A stretch of 64,000 nt of DNA from Roseburia sp. (GTDB lineage Bacteria > Bacillota_A > Clostridia > Lachnospirales > Lachnospiraceae), in assembly GCA_019411365.1 (NCBI GenBank), contig DXQT01000002.1, positions 38,085 to 102,084 on the forward strand. The letters are read 5' to 3'. The first letter of the stretch is position 1, and every line of letters begins with the position of its first letter. The position numbers and the translations under genes were made by a program. Shown one piece after another: positions 48,143 to 57,938 of this stretch. The notes under the pieces are model-generated. The model worked only from the letters and a program-made list of their open reading frames with translations, had not been told where the DNA came from and did not search any database.

Positions 48143-48189
48143 ATTATAAAACGCAAACAAGCAGTATCGCCCCATCTGACGGTACTGCT
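48143..48189 (-). promoter_or_regulatory. Possible internal promoter -10 and hairpin between rmlB and rmlA
   Basis: On the minus strand a 7-bp stem (AGCAGTA/TACTGCT, 48160-48189) is followed by TATAAT at 48143-48148, 25 bases upstream of the rmlA start. The -35 is poor. It may be a weak internal promoter or a partial terminator; neither is shown. Confidence 0.3.
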
Positions 48190-48201
48190 GCCTGCATCTT
48201 C

Positions 48202-49284
48202 TTACCTGTTCTGATACATATCCTCATAATATTTCTGATAATCACCGCTGGTAACGTTTTTCATCCAGTCCTCATGTTCAAAGTACCATGCGATCGTCTT
48301 TCTGATACCCTCTTTGAACATTGTCTCCGGCTCCCAGCCGATCTCAGCCTTGATCTTATCCGGTGCGATCGCATAACGTCTGTCATGACCTTTTCGATCC
48401 TCCACGTAAGTGATCAGATCTTTGCTTACAAGTGCACGTCTCGGATCATCTGCTGGAAGCATCTCAAGCAGTGTATCTATGATGATATTGATAATCTCGA
48501 TATTCTGTTTTTCATTGTGTCCGCCAACATTATAAGTCTCACCAAGGCGCCCGTTTTCCTGAACCATATCGATCGCTTTTGCATGATCATCCACATACAG
48601 CCAGTCACGGACATTCTTTCCATCACCATATACCGGGAGTTTCTTTCCATGCAGCGCATTATTGATAATAAGCGGAATCAGTTTCTCCGGGAACTGATAT
48701 GGTCCATAGTTATTAGAACAGTTCGTAATGTTTGCCGGGAAATGGTAAGTGTCAATATAAGCCTTTACCAGCATGTCCGAAGATGCTTTGCTCGCAGAAT
48801 ACGGACTGTGCGGTGCATACGGTGTTGTCTCATAAAAATATGTTCCGTCATCCTCTAAAGAACCATATACCTCATCCGTCGATACATGAAGGAATTTCTT
48901 CCCTTCTTTGAAACTGCCATCCGGCAGCTCCCATGCCGCTTTTGCACAGTTTAACATAACTGCTGTTCCAAGCACGTTCGTCTTTACAAATACTTCCGGA
49001 TTTTTGATACTGCGGTCTACATGACTCTCTGCCGCAAAATGTACAACGCGGTCAATGTCATTTTCTGCAAAAATCTTTGTAATTGCCTCTTTATCTGTAA
49101 TATCTGCACGCACAAAGGTATAGTTATCACGAGTTTCAACGTCTTTTAAATTTTCCAGGTTACCTGCATAGGTAAGCACATCCACATTGATGATCCTGAT
49201 CTCATTGTCATATTTTCGAAACATGTAATGAATATAGTTAGATCCAATAAATCCGGCTCCTCCGGTTACTAAATATGTTCTCAT
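48202..49284 (-). CDS. rmlB: dTDP-glucose 4,6-dehydratase
   Basis: 360 residues of the extended SDR family. Motifs: [14 protein letters not shown] (NAD site), [11 protein letters not shown] (catalytic Thr, Asp, Glu) and [11 protein letters not shown] (Tyr/Lys). It makes dTDP-4-keto-6-deoxyglucose for the rhamnose pathway. The ATG at 49284 has GGAGA upstream and opens directly into the Rossmann motif, so it is preferred to 49323. It follows the GtrII-like gene by about 70 bases and precedes rmlA. Confidence 0.94.
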   Translation of the reverse strand: MRTYLVTGGAGFIGSNYIHYMFRKYDNEIRIINVDVLTYAGNLENLKDVETRDNYTFVRADITDKEAITKIFAENDIDRVVHFAAESHVDRSIKNPEVFVKTNVLGTAVMLNCAKAAWELPDGSFKEGKKFLHVSTDEVYGSLEDDGTYFYETTPYAPHSPYSASKASSDMLVKAYIDTYHFPANITNCSNNYGPYQFPEKLIPLIINNALHGKKLPVYGDGKNVRDWLYVDDHAKAIDMVQENGRLGETYNVGGHNEKQNIEIINIIIDTLLEMLPADDPRRALVSKDLITYVEDRKGHDRRYAIAPDKIKAEIGWEPETMFKEGIRKTIAWYFEHEDWMKNVTSGDYQKYYEDMYQNR

Positions 49285-49353
49285 AATTTTCTCCATTCTA
49301 TGGTCTACAAAATCTTTCATCATTTTACCATACTTTTATTGTCTGTACAAGTT

Positions 49354-50991
49354 TTACCACCAGTCCACTGCCGGGCGTTCCGTAATTTCAGACAGCTTGA
49401 CGACCACCAGATCTTTTTCTTCCACGATTGAACCCTCAGCCGGAAAGACTGTCATATCTTCCGACAGTGCTGCCGCCTTATATTCCATCTCTTCGGAATA
49501 ACCATCGTCAAGATGGACTCCATTATGTGCTTCTAAAAATCCTGCGATCCGATGCGTTGCCCCCGCCGGATGTTCTCTGGTATAATCCCATTCAAAAAAT
49601 GACCACCCGTACATTTCCGTACGGCGGTTCAAGCTGTTTAACTGTGGCTGCCGGTATCCGATAAATACCACTTTTTTATCCATCGGATCTCCTTCTGCAT
49701 CCACCCCGGGGATCTCCCTCTTCAAAGCATCCGTGATCTGATCCGCCAGCAGCGCATCCTGTTCATAACGCACCTGATCCGCGCTGTGCATTCTGATGTT
49801 ATAGCAGACCTGACCGCCTGTAACTGCGATTACAAGCAATATCACCACATTGCCCATTACCTGCAGCCATCGGCACATTTTCCTGTCCCGCTCCTGTTTT
49901 TCCGGTCGTACATCGGAAATCTGCTGCTCTTTTAATATCATCACACCAAACATCGCAAGAAATGCAGCCACAACCGGAAGTGCAAACTGTGTCCTTGTCA
50001 CCAGCATCGCACCTGCATAGATTGTCATAAAAAAAGGTGTAATGAGCATAAAAATCATTCCTGCTGCAAAAATCCAAAAACCGGCACGTCCAATTTCTGT
50101 CCTTCTCGTCCATGCGATCCATATCACATAAAATGCAAGCAGTACACCGATCACATAAAAAGAGAAATTCCGCGGTCCGACGGTAAGAAGCTGATTTTTC
50201 ACAACACGAAGAACATTCTTGACACATTCAGCAGCCGGTTCACTTCCCCAGTTGCTCTGCCCTTCCATATAATCACCGGCTGCCATGAACCATGTACCCG
50301 CAATCCCCCTGTATATCAGATAGGAAATACCGAAATGGGCCGCAAGAAAAATAATGCGAATTCCACATTTTTCCCTTTTTCCATTCACCTGCCAGAAGAA
50401 CAATAAGAAAAACATGACACAGACTGCAATATAATAAACTGCCAGTGCCTGGTAAGTACCAAGTGCCAGCACAATAAACACTGTGGACAAAAACAGCTTA
50501 CACAGATCTTTTCCGCTTCTGTTCTCCTTATATTTCTCGCAAAAACAAAGATCACACATAAAAAATCCGGTGACTGCCATCAAAAGCATTGCAAATGCGA
50601 CTTCCGCCTGCTGCAGTGAAAAATAAAACTGAAAACTCCAGATATTGGATGTCATATAAAGCAGCGTAAATATCCAGTACGGTTTTCCATCCTTTTTTCC
50701 TGAAAAATAATAGCATCCATACGTCAGTACATTGCCTCCCAGGATAAAAAACAAAAGCATCAGAATACCACTCTTTATCGTTCGGTGTACACCAAGACCA
50801 AGCATCCGTTTTAACAGAACCAGTCCAAATCTTCCAATCGTAAGCCACCCTAACGTAGACCCGGGATGATTGATCAGTTCCTCTGTATCGATTCTGATAT
50901 TCGAGTTAAATGCCTGATACCCAAAACAGACCAGCGCAGCAAATACCGACATCAGAATCAGCCGGTAATGTTTTTTGATATATTCTGTCAT
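49354..50991 (-). CDS. GtrII-like membrane glucosyltransferase (putative)
   Basis: 545 residues with about 10-11 membrane segments and a C-terminal outer domain of ~130 residues. The N-terminal motif NSNIRIDTEELINHPGSTLG and the GRFGLVLLKRML stretch match the GtrII glucosyltransferase domain family. Such enzymes add side-chain sugars from polyprenyl-phosphate donors to polymers outside the membrane. In streptococcal rhamnose-glucose loci GtrII-like proteins decorate the rhamnan backbone; the placement between rmlD and rmlB fits such a role. No matching GtrA/GtrB-type donor gene is visible in the window. Confidence 0.65.
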   Translation of the reverse strand: MTEYIKKHYRLILMSVFAALVCFGYQAFNSNIRIDTEELINHPGSTLGWLTIGRFGLVLLKRMLGLGVHRTIKSGILMLLFFILGGNVLTYGCYYFSGKKDGKPYWIFTLLYMTSNIWSFQFYFSLQQAEVAFAMLLMAVTGFFMCDLCFCEKYKENRSGKDLCKLFLSTVFIVLALGTYQALAVYYIAVCVMFFLLFFWQVNGKREKCGIRIIFLAAHFGISYLIYRGIAGTWFMAAGDYMEGQSNWGSEPAAECVKNVLRVVKNQLLTVGPRNFSFYVIGVLLAFYVIWIAWTRRTEIGRAGFWIFAAGMIFMLITPFFMTIYAGAMLVTRTQFALPVVAAFLAMFGVMILKEQQISDVRPEKQERDRKMCRWLQVMGNVVILLVIAVTGGQVCYNIRMHSADQVRYEQDALLADQITDALKREIPGVDAEGDPMDKKVVFIGYRQPQLNSLNRRTEMYGWSFFEWDYTREHPAGATHRIAGFLEAHNGVHLDDGYSEEMEYKAAALSEDMTVFPAEGSIVEEKDLVVVKLSEITERPAVDWW

Positions 50992-50995
50992 CGTA

Positions 50996-51871
50996 TTATT
51001 CCAGTGTTTTCATATACTCATCAAGTGCATCCTGCCATTCAGCCATTTTGTAACCGTCTGTCAGTTTCATCATATAGTTCTCAAGAATCGAATATGCCGG
51101 TCTGTTTGCAGAAGCCGGATTCATCTTCGCATACTGCTCACTTGTGACATGGTTGACTTTTGTTGTCTTTCCTGCACGTTTAAAAATTGCTTCCGCAAAA
51201 GCTGCCCAGTTGGTATCGCCCTCACAGGTTGCATGAAATGTACCATAATTTTCTGTCGGTTCAAAATGATGAATGGCTCTTGCCAGTTCCACCGCACTTG
51301 TCGGGGATCCCTGCTGGTCACATACAACACTGACTTCATCGTGTGACTCCGCAAGGCGAAGCATCGTCTTTACAAAGTTTTTTCCATCTCCATAAAGCCA
51401 TGCGGTACGGAAAATAAAATATCTGTCTGCAAATTCACGGACAAACTTTTCTCCCTCCGCCTTCGTCTTTCCATAGGCACTGACCGGATGGATCTCATCA
51501 AATTCCGTATATGGCTTTGTTCCGTTTCCCTCAAATACATAATCGGTGGAAACGTGGATCATTTTTGCTCCAACTTCTCTTGCTGCGATACTTAAATTTC
51601 TCGGTCCGATCGCATTGATCCGGTATGCGGCATCCCACTGCTGTTCGCACGCATCCACATTGGTGTGCGCTGCACAGTTAATGATAACCTCCGGCCTTTC
51701 TGCACGAACCAGCGCAAGAACAGCGTTCACATCGGTAATATCGAGCGCCACAATGCCTTCACCTTCCGCAACATCTGTATTGATAAAGGAAACATCCTCA
51801 CCTTTATATTCCTGTCGGATGGCACGCCCTAACTGTCCGTTGCACCCTGTCACTAAGATCTTTTTCATCAT
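50996..51871 (-). CDS. rmlD: dTDP-4-dehydrorhamnose reductase
   Basis: 291 residues of the RmlD branch: ILVTGCNGQLGRAIRQEY (NADPH site), HVSTDYVFEG and VSAYGKTKAEGE (Tyr/Lys). It makes dTDP-L-rhamnose from the RmlC product. AGGAG precedes two adjacent ATGs (51871 and 51868), either of which may be used. It lies directly after the HPr-like gene with no gap and 4 bases before the GtrII-like gene. Confidence 0.93.
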   Translation of the reverse strand: MMKKILVTGCNGQLGRAIRQEYKGEDVSFINTDVAEGEGIVALDITDVNAVLALVRAERPEVIINCAAHTNVDACEQQWDAAYRINAIGPRNLSIAAREVGAKMIHVSTDYVFEGNGTKPYTEFDEIHPVSAYGKTKAEGEKFVREFADRYFIFRTAWLYGDGKNFVKTMLRLAESHDEVSVVCDQQGSPTSAVELARAIHHFEPTENYGTFHATCEGDTNWAAFAEAIFKRAGKTTKVNHVTSEQYAKMNPASANRPAYSILENYMMKLTDGYKMAEWQDALDEYMKTLE

Positions 51872-52135
51872 TTATTCTCCTAATCCATTTTCAATTGCCG
51901 TAACAATCGACGTAAGTGCTTCTTTTTCATCTTCTCCTTCGCAGACAAGCTCTATTTCATCCCCGGATTTGATGCATGCACCAAGTACACTCAACACGCT
52001 TTTTGCATTTGCTGTATTTTCTCTGTAACGAAATGTCACATGTGATTTAAACTGCATGGCCTCCTTGCATAAAATTCCAGCCGGTCTCAAATGAAGTCCC
52101 GTCGGATTTTTAATCGTTACTTTCTGGCTTACCAT
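51872..52135 (-). CDS. HPr family phosphocarrier protein
   Basis: 87 residues, the normal HPr size. The phosphorylated His region reads PTGLHLRPAGILCKEA, with the His and Arg present, and the regulatory Ser region reads NAKSVLSVLGACIKSGDEIE with Ser in place. It could take phosphate from enzyme I or be phosphorylated by HPr kinase. The ATG at 52135 has GGAGG upstream. Its place between glmM and rmlD, away from PTS genes, is unusual and hints at a link of carbon status to wall precursor synthesis. It may be a paralogue rather than the main ptsH. Confidence 0.88.
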   Translation of the reverse strand: MVSQKVTIKNPTGLHLRPAGILCKEAMQFKSHVTFRYRENTANAKSVLSVLGACIKSGDEIELVCEGEDEKEALTSIVTAIENGLGE

Positions 52136-52173
52136 AGTAAATCCCTCCAAACTGTTTATTGTATATACGATAT

Positions 52174-53523
52174 TTAAAGCATGATCTTCGTAATCAGTTC
52201 CGCTAACTTTTTAGCTTCCTCATCGATCACCTTTTGATCTTTTCCTTCAATCATGACACGGACAAGCGGCTCTGTACCGGATGGACGGATCAAAACTCTT
52301 CCCTCTCCGTTAAACTTCTGCTCTAATTTTGCAACTGCATCCGCAATCTCCTGATAATCCATAAAGTTGTCTTTTTTATGGTTTGGCACTTTTGCATTTA
52401 CAAGTGCCTGCGGTAATACTTCCATAACAGATGCAAGCTCTGATAAAGTTTTTTTCGTTTTCACCATAACCTCAAGCAGATGAAGTGCAGAAAGCAGACC
52501 ATCACCTGTGGTGTTGTCATCCAGGAAAATAACGTGTCCTGACTGCTCGCCTCCGATATTATAGCCATGTTCTCTCATATTTTCAAGAACATATCTGTCG
52601 CCAACTTTTGTCTTTTCCACATGGATGCCTTCGCGTTCTCCCATCAGCGAAAATCCAAGGTTTGTCATAACAGTAACAACGATCGTATTCTTTTTTAAGG
52701 TACCTTTCTGTTTCATATAAGTACCACAGATTGCCATGATCTGGTCTCCATCGACCAGTTCTCCTTTTTCATCCACAGCAAGCATACGGTCTGCATCCCC
52801 GTCAAATGCAATACCAATGGCAGCATTTTCATAAACTACTCTGGCTTTTAATTCATCCATATGCGTCGAACCACAGTTTGCATTGATATTCGTTCCATCC
52901 GGTTCGGTATGGATTGCCACCAGATCAGCCCCCAGATCTTTCAATGCCTTCACTGACGTATAATGAGCGGCTCCCTCTGCACAGTCAACCACGATCTTCA
53001 TGCCTGTCAGATCAACCGGAACACATTTTTTCATAAATTCTACATATTCGTCTCTTAAATCGAAACGATAATCAATTTTACCGACTCCGGAACCGATCGG
53101 CAGGTTGACATCCTTCATATTATTACGGATCAGTGCCTCGATCTCGTCTTCAAGCTCATCAGAAAGCTTATATCCCTCGCCGTTAAAAAATTTAATTCCG
53201 TTAAATTCCATCGGGTTATGGGATGCGGAAATGACAACCCCGGCATCTACCTTATGTTTTCTCGTCAGATACGCAATTGCAGGTGTCGGCATTACTCCGA
53301 CAAAAATCGCATTTGCACCGACAGAACAGATTCCTGCCATCAGTGCACTTGCAAGCATTCCTCCTGAAATTCTCGTATCACAGCCAACGATAATCGTTGC
53401 CTGATGTTCCTGCTCTTTCGTAAGCACATAAGCTCCCGCCTGTCCAAGTTTTGTCGCAAGCTCGATCGTAAGTTCTGATCCAGCCACTCCGCGGACACCA
53501 TCTGTACCAAACATTCTTGCCAT
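52174..53523 (-). CDS. glmM: Phosphoglucosamine mutase
   Basis: 449 residues, full length for GlmM. The start [15 protein letters not shown] is characteristic; the active-site Ser is in [12 protein letters not shown], the metal-binding loop is FDGDADRM, the sugar-binding loop is GGEQSGH and the phosphate-binding loop is [12 protein letters not shown]. It makes glucosamine-1-phosphate for UDP-GlcNAc. The cdaA-cdaR-glmM order is conserved in Firmicutes, where GlmM binds and inhibits CdaA. The start follows GGAGG. Confidence 0.95.
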   Translation of the reverse strand: MARMFGTDGVRGVAGSELTIELATKLGQAGAYVLTKEQEHQATIIVGCDTRISGGMLASALMAGICSVGANAIFVGVMPTPAIAYLTRKHKVDAGVVISASHNPMEFNGIKFFNGEGYKLSDELEDEIEALIRNNMKDVNLPIGSGVGKIDYRFDLRDEYVEFMKKCVPVDLTGMKIVVDCAEGAAHYTSVKALKDLGADLVAIHTEPDGTNINANCGSTHMDELKARVVYENAAIGIAFDGDADRMLAVDEKGELVDGDQIMAICGTYMKQKGTLKKNTIVVTVMTNLGFSLMGEREGIHVEKTKVGDRYVLENMREHGYNIGGEQSGHVIFLDDNTTGDGLLSALHLLEVMVKTKKTLSELASVMEVLPQALVNAKVPNHKKDNFMDYQEIADAVAKLEQKFNGEGRVLIRPSGTEPLVRVMIEGKDQKVIDEEAKKLAELITKIML

Positions 53524-53551
53524 TGTATTTCCTCCAAATTATTAATTTCTT

Positions 53552-54865
53552 TTATTTTGTTTTAGAAGCACTCTTTTTGCTGCTTTCCGTTGATTTTATT
53601 TCCGTATCTTCCGCAGTCATTTTAACCGGGATCCGCACGGTTTTTACCTGATAAAGTTCATTATCCACATCAATATCTGCAGCGATATTATGTTCACCAT
53701 TTCCATATCCCTGCAGATTAACAGTACCTGTAATGTCATCTGCTGACAGCTTCTTAATATCGCTTTCTGCTCCGGTGACCTCAACCTGAATCGTATCTTC
53801 CGTAATCTTCGCCTTTGTCGCATCCGGAATATTTTCAAGCGTAAACGCAGATGCATCCACCTCGAAGGTTTTTGTTGTGATCGGCTCTACTTTTACTTTG
53901 ACCTCCACTTTTGCGTCTGCTGCAAGTACCAGCGAAGTTCCATCCGGAAGATAAGATGTAATATCTACAGTTGTCTCAACATCTTCCGTTGCACCGCTCA
54001 TATCTAACACATCATCCGGTATTGCGATCTTAGCCACCTTATTAAGCACATCCGTTTCTCCCTTGATCCGGACTTTTTTCGGACTGTAGGTAATTTCTTT
54101 TAATGTATAGCCGGATGCCACAGTTCCTTTTGTCTGGAAGGAAAGATCCACATCTTTTGTATTTAATATCTGCGCCGTGATCGTAACAGTATTAATATTC
54201 ATTTTTAACTTTGAAGCATCGATCTCATTACCATCCGCATCATATAAAACCGGCACTACTGTATCCGTCACATCCGATGACATTCCGTCAACATTGATCG
54301 TTGCGACTACTGTGCTGATCTGACTCGTAACAGAAGACGGTCCCGAAATTTTCAAAAGATTCGATGTCACGATGGAAACATCTCCAAGTGCACAGCCATC
54401 CATGACCGTACCTTCCGTGCTTGCAGTGATCTTTTTCTGTACATTTCCAAGATCTTCCACTGTCACATCCAGATACTGCTGTTTGGATGAAATGGTAACT
54501 GTATTGCTGTTATATTTACTGCATGTGATCGTAATCGGGACACGGCATACGCCATCACCTTCCACATATTCAATCTTTTCCATATCCGCAACTGCAGTAA
54601 AATCCGTGTTGGATAATTTTTCCAGAATACTTCGTTTTGCCGATGCCGTAAACGTAACTGTATTTTTCCCGCCAAGTGTCTCGGAATACTTTCCATTTGA
54701 GGTAAGATAATCCATATTGTCCTGTGTTACACTGATCGTATACTGTGCCGGTTTGACCGGATCATCAATATTGACCACTACGATCCACAGAGCGATCGCA
54801 AATAACACAGCCAGTACCTTGAGGCCAAGATTATTCGTTAGTTTTTTTGCCAGATTCTTTAACAT
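53552..54865 (-). CDS. cdaR: CdaA regulator, YbbR-domain protein
   Basis: 437 residues: one N-terminal membrane segment (LKVLAVLFAIALWIVVVN) then about four YbbR repeats outside the cell, each ~80 residues (DVTVEDLGNVQK, VRIKGETDVLNKV). The C-terminal tail is Ser/Lys-rich. CdaR modulates the diadenylate cyclase CdaA. The ATG at 54865 has GGAGG and overlaps the cdaA gene by 35 bases; the frame also opens at 54892. The pair is translationally coupled. Confidence 0.9.
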   Translation of the reverse strand: MLKNLAKKLTNNLGLKVLAVLFAIALWIVVVNIDDPVKPAQYTISVTQDNMDYLTSNGKYSETLGGKNTVTFTASAKRSILEKLSNTDFTAVADMEKIEYVEGDGVCRVPITITCSKYNSNTVTISSKQQYLDVTVEDLGNVQKKITASTEGTVMDGCALGDVSIVTSNLLKISGPSSVTSQISTVVATINVDGMSSDVTDTVVPVLYDADGNEIDASKLKMNINTVTITAQILNTKDVDLSFQTKGTVASGYTLKEITYSPKKVRIKGETDVLNKVAKIAIPDDVLDMSGATEDVETTVDITSYLPDGTSLVLAADAKVEVKVKVEPITTKTFEVDASAFTLENIPDATKAKITEDTIQVEVTGAESDIKKLSADDITGTVNLQGYGNGEHNIAADIDVDNELYQVKTVRIPVKMTAEDTEIKSTESSKKSASKTK

Positions 54866-55745
54866 CCTTAAGCCTCCTTCTCCATAATTCAATTTTTGAA
54901 ACTTTCTTCTCGCGATGCTGTATAAATGAAAGTTTGTTCTTTAAAAACTCAGCGTCCACATTGCGGTACAATTCCCCACCCATGGCGATGGAAACTTTTC
55001 CCGTTTCCTCAGATACAACAATGGTAAGTGAATCACTGACTTCACTGATTCCGACCGCCGCACGATGTCTTGTACCAAGATCTTTGCTGATACTTAAAGA
55101 ATCCGTCAGTGGCAGATAGCAGGTGGCAGACACCACTCTGTCCCCGCGGACAATCACGGCTCCGTCATGAAGCGGTGTGTTTTTTTCAAAAATATTGATC
55201 AAAAGCTGGCTTGTCAGTATTCCATCTACTGCAATACCGGTTCTTTCATACTCCGAAAGAACAATTTCATCCTCAATGACGATAAGTGCACCTGTTTTGA
55301 CTTTTCCCATCTCATAACATGCCTTTACCAGTTCATTGATCGTTTTATCCGTAAACTTTGCGATTTCTCCCTTTGAAAAATCAAACGTAAAAAAAGAAGT
55401 AAGGAAATTCTTCTGTCCAAGATTTTCCAGTGCTTTCCGGATTTCCGGCTGGAATATAATAACTATGGCAGTAATTGCGACGCTCAATGTATTCTTTGCG
55501 ATCCAGATGATCGTATTCATCTGAAATACAGCTGCAACCAGAACAAAAAGCAATATTACCATAATACCTTTTAACAGTACCCATGCCCTTGTGTTCTTAA
55601 TCCACACAAGCATATAATAAAACAGAAATGTTATGATGAGAATTTCCACAACATCTGTCATTGTAATCTTTGGTAAATTCAAATAAATAGACGCTTTTTC
55701 CCAAAACGCGCCCATGGTTGCCATCGCATTCTGCACCTGCTTCAC
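54831..55745 (-). CDS. cdaA: Diadenylate cyclase CdaA
   Basis: 304 residues: three N-terminal membrane segments and a DisA_N domain with the catalytic DGA (LHDGAVIVRGD) and RHR (GTRHRAAVG) motifs. It makes cyclic di-AMP, which controls potassium and osmotic balance and wall homeostasis. The start is likely GTG at 55745 with AAAGGAAA just before it; a later GTG or ATG is possible. CdaR and GlmM follow in the same operon, the usual arrangement. Confidence 0.94.
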   Translation of the reverse strand: MKQVQNAMATMGAFWEKASIYLNLPKITMTDVVEILIITFLFYYMLVWIKNTRAWVLLKGIMVILLFVLVAAVFQMNTIIWIAKNTLSVAITAIVIIFQPEIRKALENLGQKNFLTSFFTFDFSKGEIAKFTDKTINELVKACYEMGKVKTGALIVIEDEIVLSEYERTGIAVDGILTSQLLINIFEKNTPLHDGAVIVRGDRVVSATCYLPLTDSLSISKDLGTRHRAAVGISEVSDSLTIVVSEETGKVSIAMGGELYRNVDAEFLKNKLSFIQHREKKVSKIELWRRRLKDVKESGKKTNE

Positions 55746-55775
55746 TTTCCTTTCCGCTATCTGTATTTAAAGTAA

Positions 55776-56774
55776 CTAATCCAGCAGATCTTCGTCAATC
55801 TCCATTTCTTCTGCGAAACGTTTTTTCGTCATACGATCCTGTTCTTCTTTTCCACTGAATCTGGTCACTTTTTTATCTGTCCCTGCAACGATTGCTTTCG
55901 GTACGGCTTTTACATAATAATAATACTCATCATCTTCAAACTGGAGTCTTTCCGTCCTTGAATAATCCAGATTGAAAAACAGGAACTGAATCACAAATGC
56001 AATCACGCAGGAAATAATGCTTCCCACCAGAATTGTGATGGTCTTTCCGCTGATTCCAAGTACCATATCCCCTGCGATCATACCAACTGCCTCGAATAAA
56101 ATACCAAATATAATTGCGACCGCCCATGCATGCTCAATGGACATTTTTCGTATGATATAAACGATGACCAGTGTTACCACCATGATCGCAAGCACCAGAT
56201 ACATTTCCCTGTTGCCCAAAAGCTGGTTCAACGCAACAACAATCTTTGATGTTGCCGCATCTTTCTCATCCACTCCGCCAAGTGTTGTTTCATTCTGCTT
56301 TACACCGTTTAAGAAGAAATAAAGAACGATACCGCAGACCAGAGAAAACATGGAATATAATTCCCGCAAAAGTCCCATGCCGACCGGCATCACAAACGGA
56401 ATGTTCAGTCCAAAACAAATCGGTGTCAAAAGCACCCCATACTCGTTTTTTGGAGAAAACCGAAAATACAGGATATACATCAGAATAAACAGGATCAGGG
56501 CCACAATACATACTTCTAAGGAAAGTGCATACATATCCAAAAGGATCAGCACAGAGCCAATAAAAACGGCCCCACCGACTGGAAGAATCGAACAGATCAG
56601 GGCAAGGATCAGGGCAATTGGTGTACTGCTGATTTTTTCCATATAACCAATGTTGTGATTTATCAGCAAAAATGCTGTGAGTGCAACAGTAAACTTTATC
56701 ACCGGCGTAATGTATATATCATATTTTCCATAAAAACGTGTTAATTTCTCTTTTAATTCCAATAAGGTCGTCAT
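55776..56774 (-). CDS. Polytopic membrane protein of unknown function
   Basis: 332 residues with nine to ten predicted membrane segments and a ~60-residue cytoplasmic C-terminal tail (acidic, ending MEIDEDLLD). The ATG at 56774 has GGAG upstream and is preferred over the GTG at 56792. It sits immediately upstream of cdaA and is likely co-transcribed. No transporter or enzyme signature was recognised. Confidence 0.7.
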   Translation of the reverse strand: MTTLLELKEKLTRFYGKYDIYITPVIKFTVALTAFLLINHNIGYMEKISSTPIALILALICSILPVGGAVFIGSVLILLDMYALSLEVCIVALILFILMYILYFRFSPKNEYGVLLTPICFGLNIPFVMPVGMGLLRELYSMFSLVCGIVLYFFLNGVKQNETTLGGVDEKDAATSKIVVALNQLLGNREMYLVLAIMVVTLVIVYIIRKMSIEHAWAVAIIFGILFEAVGMIAGDMVLGISGKTITILVGSIISCVIAFVIQFLFFNLDYSRTERLQFEDDEYYYYVKAVPKAIVAGTDKKVTRFSGKEEQDRMTKKRFAEEMEIDEDLLD

Positions 56775-56828
56775 ACTAATCTCCATTTCCACATGTGAAA
56801 AATCTCATTTTCCGCATTGCTTCCGTTG

Positions 56829-57254
56829 TCAGTCCCAGTCTTTGTTTCCGTTCCCTTTCAACCGTTCTTCCCGCAGATACATCGCACTGATCTTTTTTAG
56901 ACCCGCATAGTATTTTTTTACCTTTTTTCTGCCATAAGTGTACTTCATATTAAAAATAATATATGTGGCAAGAAGATAAATTACCATAAAAATTCCATAG
57001 AGCAGTCCCAGTGTAGTAGCAGCCTTTACAAAATCCATTTTGTTGATCTGTTCCATCAAAGCATCCATAGAATAGAGTACCCAAAGCCCTAACATCATAA
57101 AAAATGCGATCGTGCCGACCACGAAACTTTTCAGAAGCTGTAATGCCACATAATCCTTTCGCGCATACTGGATCATCGGTTTGCAGCGTTTTCCATCGTT
57201 TGCATCAAATTTTGCTATTTTTATCATGCTGTGCAGTCGTTGTTCATTGACCAT
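56829..57254 (-). CDS. Small two-membrane-segment protein of unknown function
   Basis: About 141 residues. It has a basic N-terminal region (~1-45), two membrane segments (~47-65 and ~80-105) and a basic C-terminal region rich in Lys. The ATG at 57254 follows AAAGGA. It is the first gene after the promoter at 57317-57344 and precedes the other membrane protein by 55 bases. The function is unknown; the position suggests a link with the cdaA operon. Confidence 0.7.
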   Translation of the reverse strand: MVNEQRLHSMIKIAKFDANDGKRCKPMIQYARKDYVALQLLKSFVVGTIAFFMMLGLWVLYSMDALMEQINKMDFVKAATTLGLLYGIFMVIYLLATYIIFNMKYTYGRKKVKKYYAGLKKISAMYLREERLKGNGNKDWD

Positions 57255-57316
57255 GCTGCGTTTCCTTTCTCTTAGCAAACTGCATTTTTGCTCGCAGTTA
57301 CGCATTCTTATTTTTC

Positions 57317-57344
57317 ATTATATCACAGTGCCCTTCTTTTTCAA
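57317..57344 (-). promoter_or_regulatory. Promoter of the cda operon
   Basis: Minus strand: TTGAAA (57339-57344), 16-base spacer, TATAAT (57317-57322), about 60 bases before the first gene start at 57254. It may drive the run down through cdaA, glmM and the rml genes. Confidence 0.65.
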
Positions 57345-57355
57345 AGGAAAAAAAA

Positions 57356-57485
57356 GAATCCTGTTCCACAGGATTCACCGCCTGCGGCGGGTCGCCCCCG
57401 CGACATAATTCATCTCTGACGCAGTGCGATCCCACCCGGAGGGCTTTTTTATTCATAGGACGTAATTCCTTATGAATAAAAAAGC
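57356..57485. repeat. Array of four consecutive hairpins
   Basis: Perfect stems follow each other: GAATCCTGT/ACAGGATTC (57356-57376), CCGCC/GGCGG (57378-57390), GTCGC/GCGAC (57391-57404) and a 15-bp perfect inverted repeat GCTTTTTTATTCATA with its complement (57443-57485). The last shares bases with the adjacent terminator at 57474-57508. No ORF is supported. Confidence 0.75.
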
Positions 57486-57508
57486 AGGACCACCTGTCAG
57501 GCCCTGCT
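57474..57508 (-). terminator. Rho-independent terminator of yvyF
   Basis: On the minus strand a stem (AGCAGG/CCTGCT, with inner GG/CC) at 57483-57508 is followed by TTTTTTATT. It starts 6 bases past the yvyF stop at 57515. Confidence 0.8.
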
Positions 57509-57514
57509 CTTCTC

Positions 57515-57913
57515 TTATAAGAAACGCATCTTGTTTCCGTCGCGTTCTTTTTTCTGTGGTTCTAAAGGCTTTGGTTTTTCAATCGAGTTTGCGAATGAAT
57601 TTGCCATTGCCGCTTTACACTTTTCGCAAAAGCGCCCCGTCCGGATCGGTCTGCCGCAATGCTCGCAGGTAACACCGTCAAGTGAAGCTTCTGAAAGTGA
57701 AAGTCTCTCTTCACGGATCCACTGCTTGATCTGTTTTACTGACACATCATTGTCCTCGGATACCTGATTAACAGATGCATTCGGGTTCTCGTCCAGATAT
57801 TGTTTTACTTCCTGAAACTTTTGTTCAAGTTTTTTTCTGCATCCATCACACAATGGTGCACCACCCATATAATTAAATAAACGTCCACAGTCCTTGCAAT
57901 TCTTCACTTCCAT
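57515..57913 (-). CDS. yvyF: YvyF-like flagellar-operon-type zinc-ribbon/HTH protein
   Basis: About 132 residues. An N-terminal zinc ribbon (CKDCGRLFNYMGGAPLCDGC), a middle helix-turn-helix (VNQVSEDNDVSVKQIKQWIR) and a C-terminal zinc ribbon (CEHCGRPIRTGRFCEKC) match the B. subtilis YvyF family found between comF and flgM. GGAGG lies about 10 bases before the ATG at 57913, preferred over 57934. It follows comFC by 25 bases. The Cys pairs suggest metal binding. Its role is poorly known; flagellar genes are not present in the window. Confidence 0.8.
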   Translation of the reverse strand: MEVKNCKDCGRLFNYMGGAPLCDGCRKKLEQKFQEVKQYLDENPNASVNQVSEDNDVSVKQIKQWIREERLSLSEASLDGVTCEHCGRPIRTGRFCEKCKAAMANSFANSIEKPKPLEPQKKERDGNKMRFL

Positions 57914-57938
57914 ATTGGCATGACCTCCTGTCATTCTG

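Noticed and set aside
48274..48858. 194-codon plus-strand ORF opposite rmlB
   Set aside because: It is antisense to a fully conserved dehydratase and shows no family features or ribosome binding site of note.
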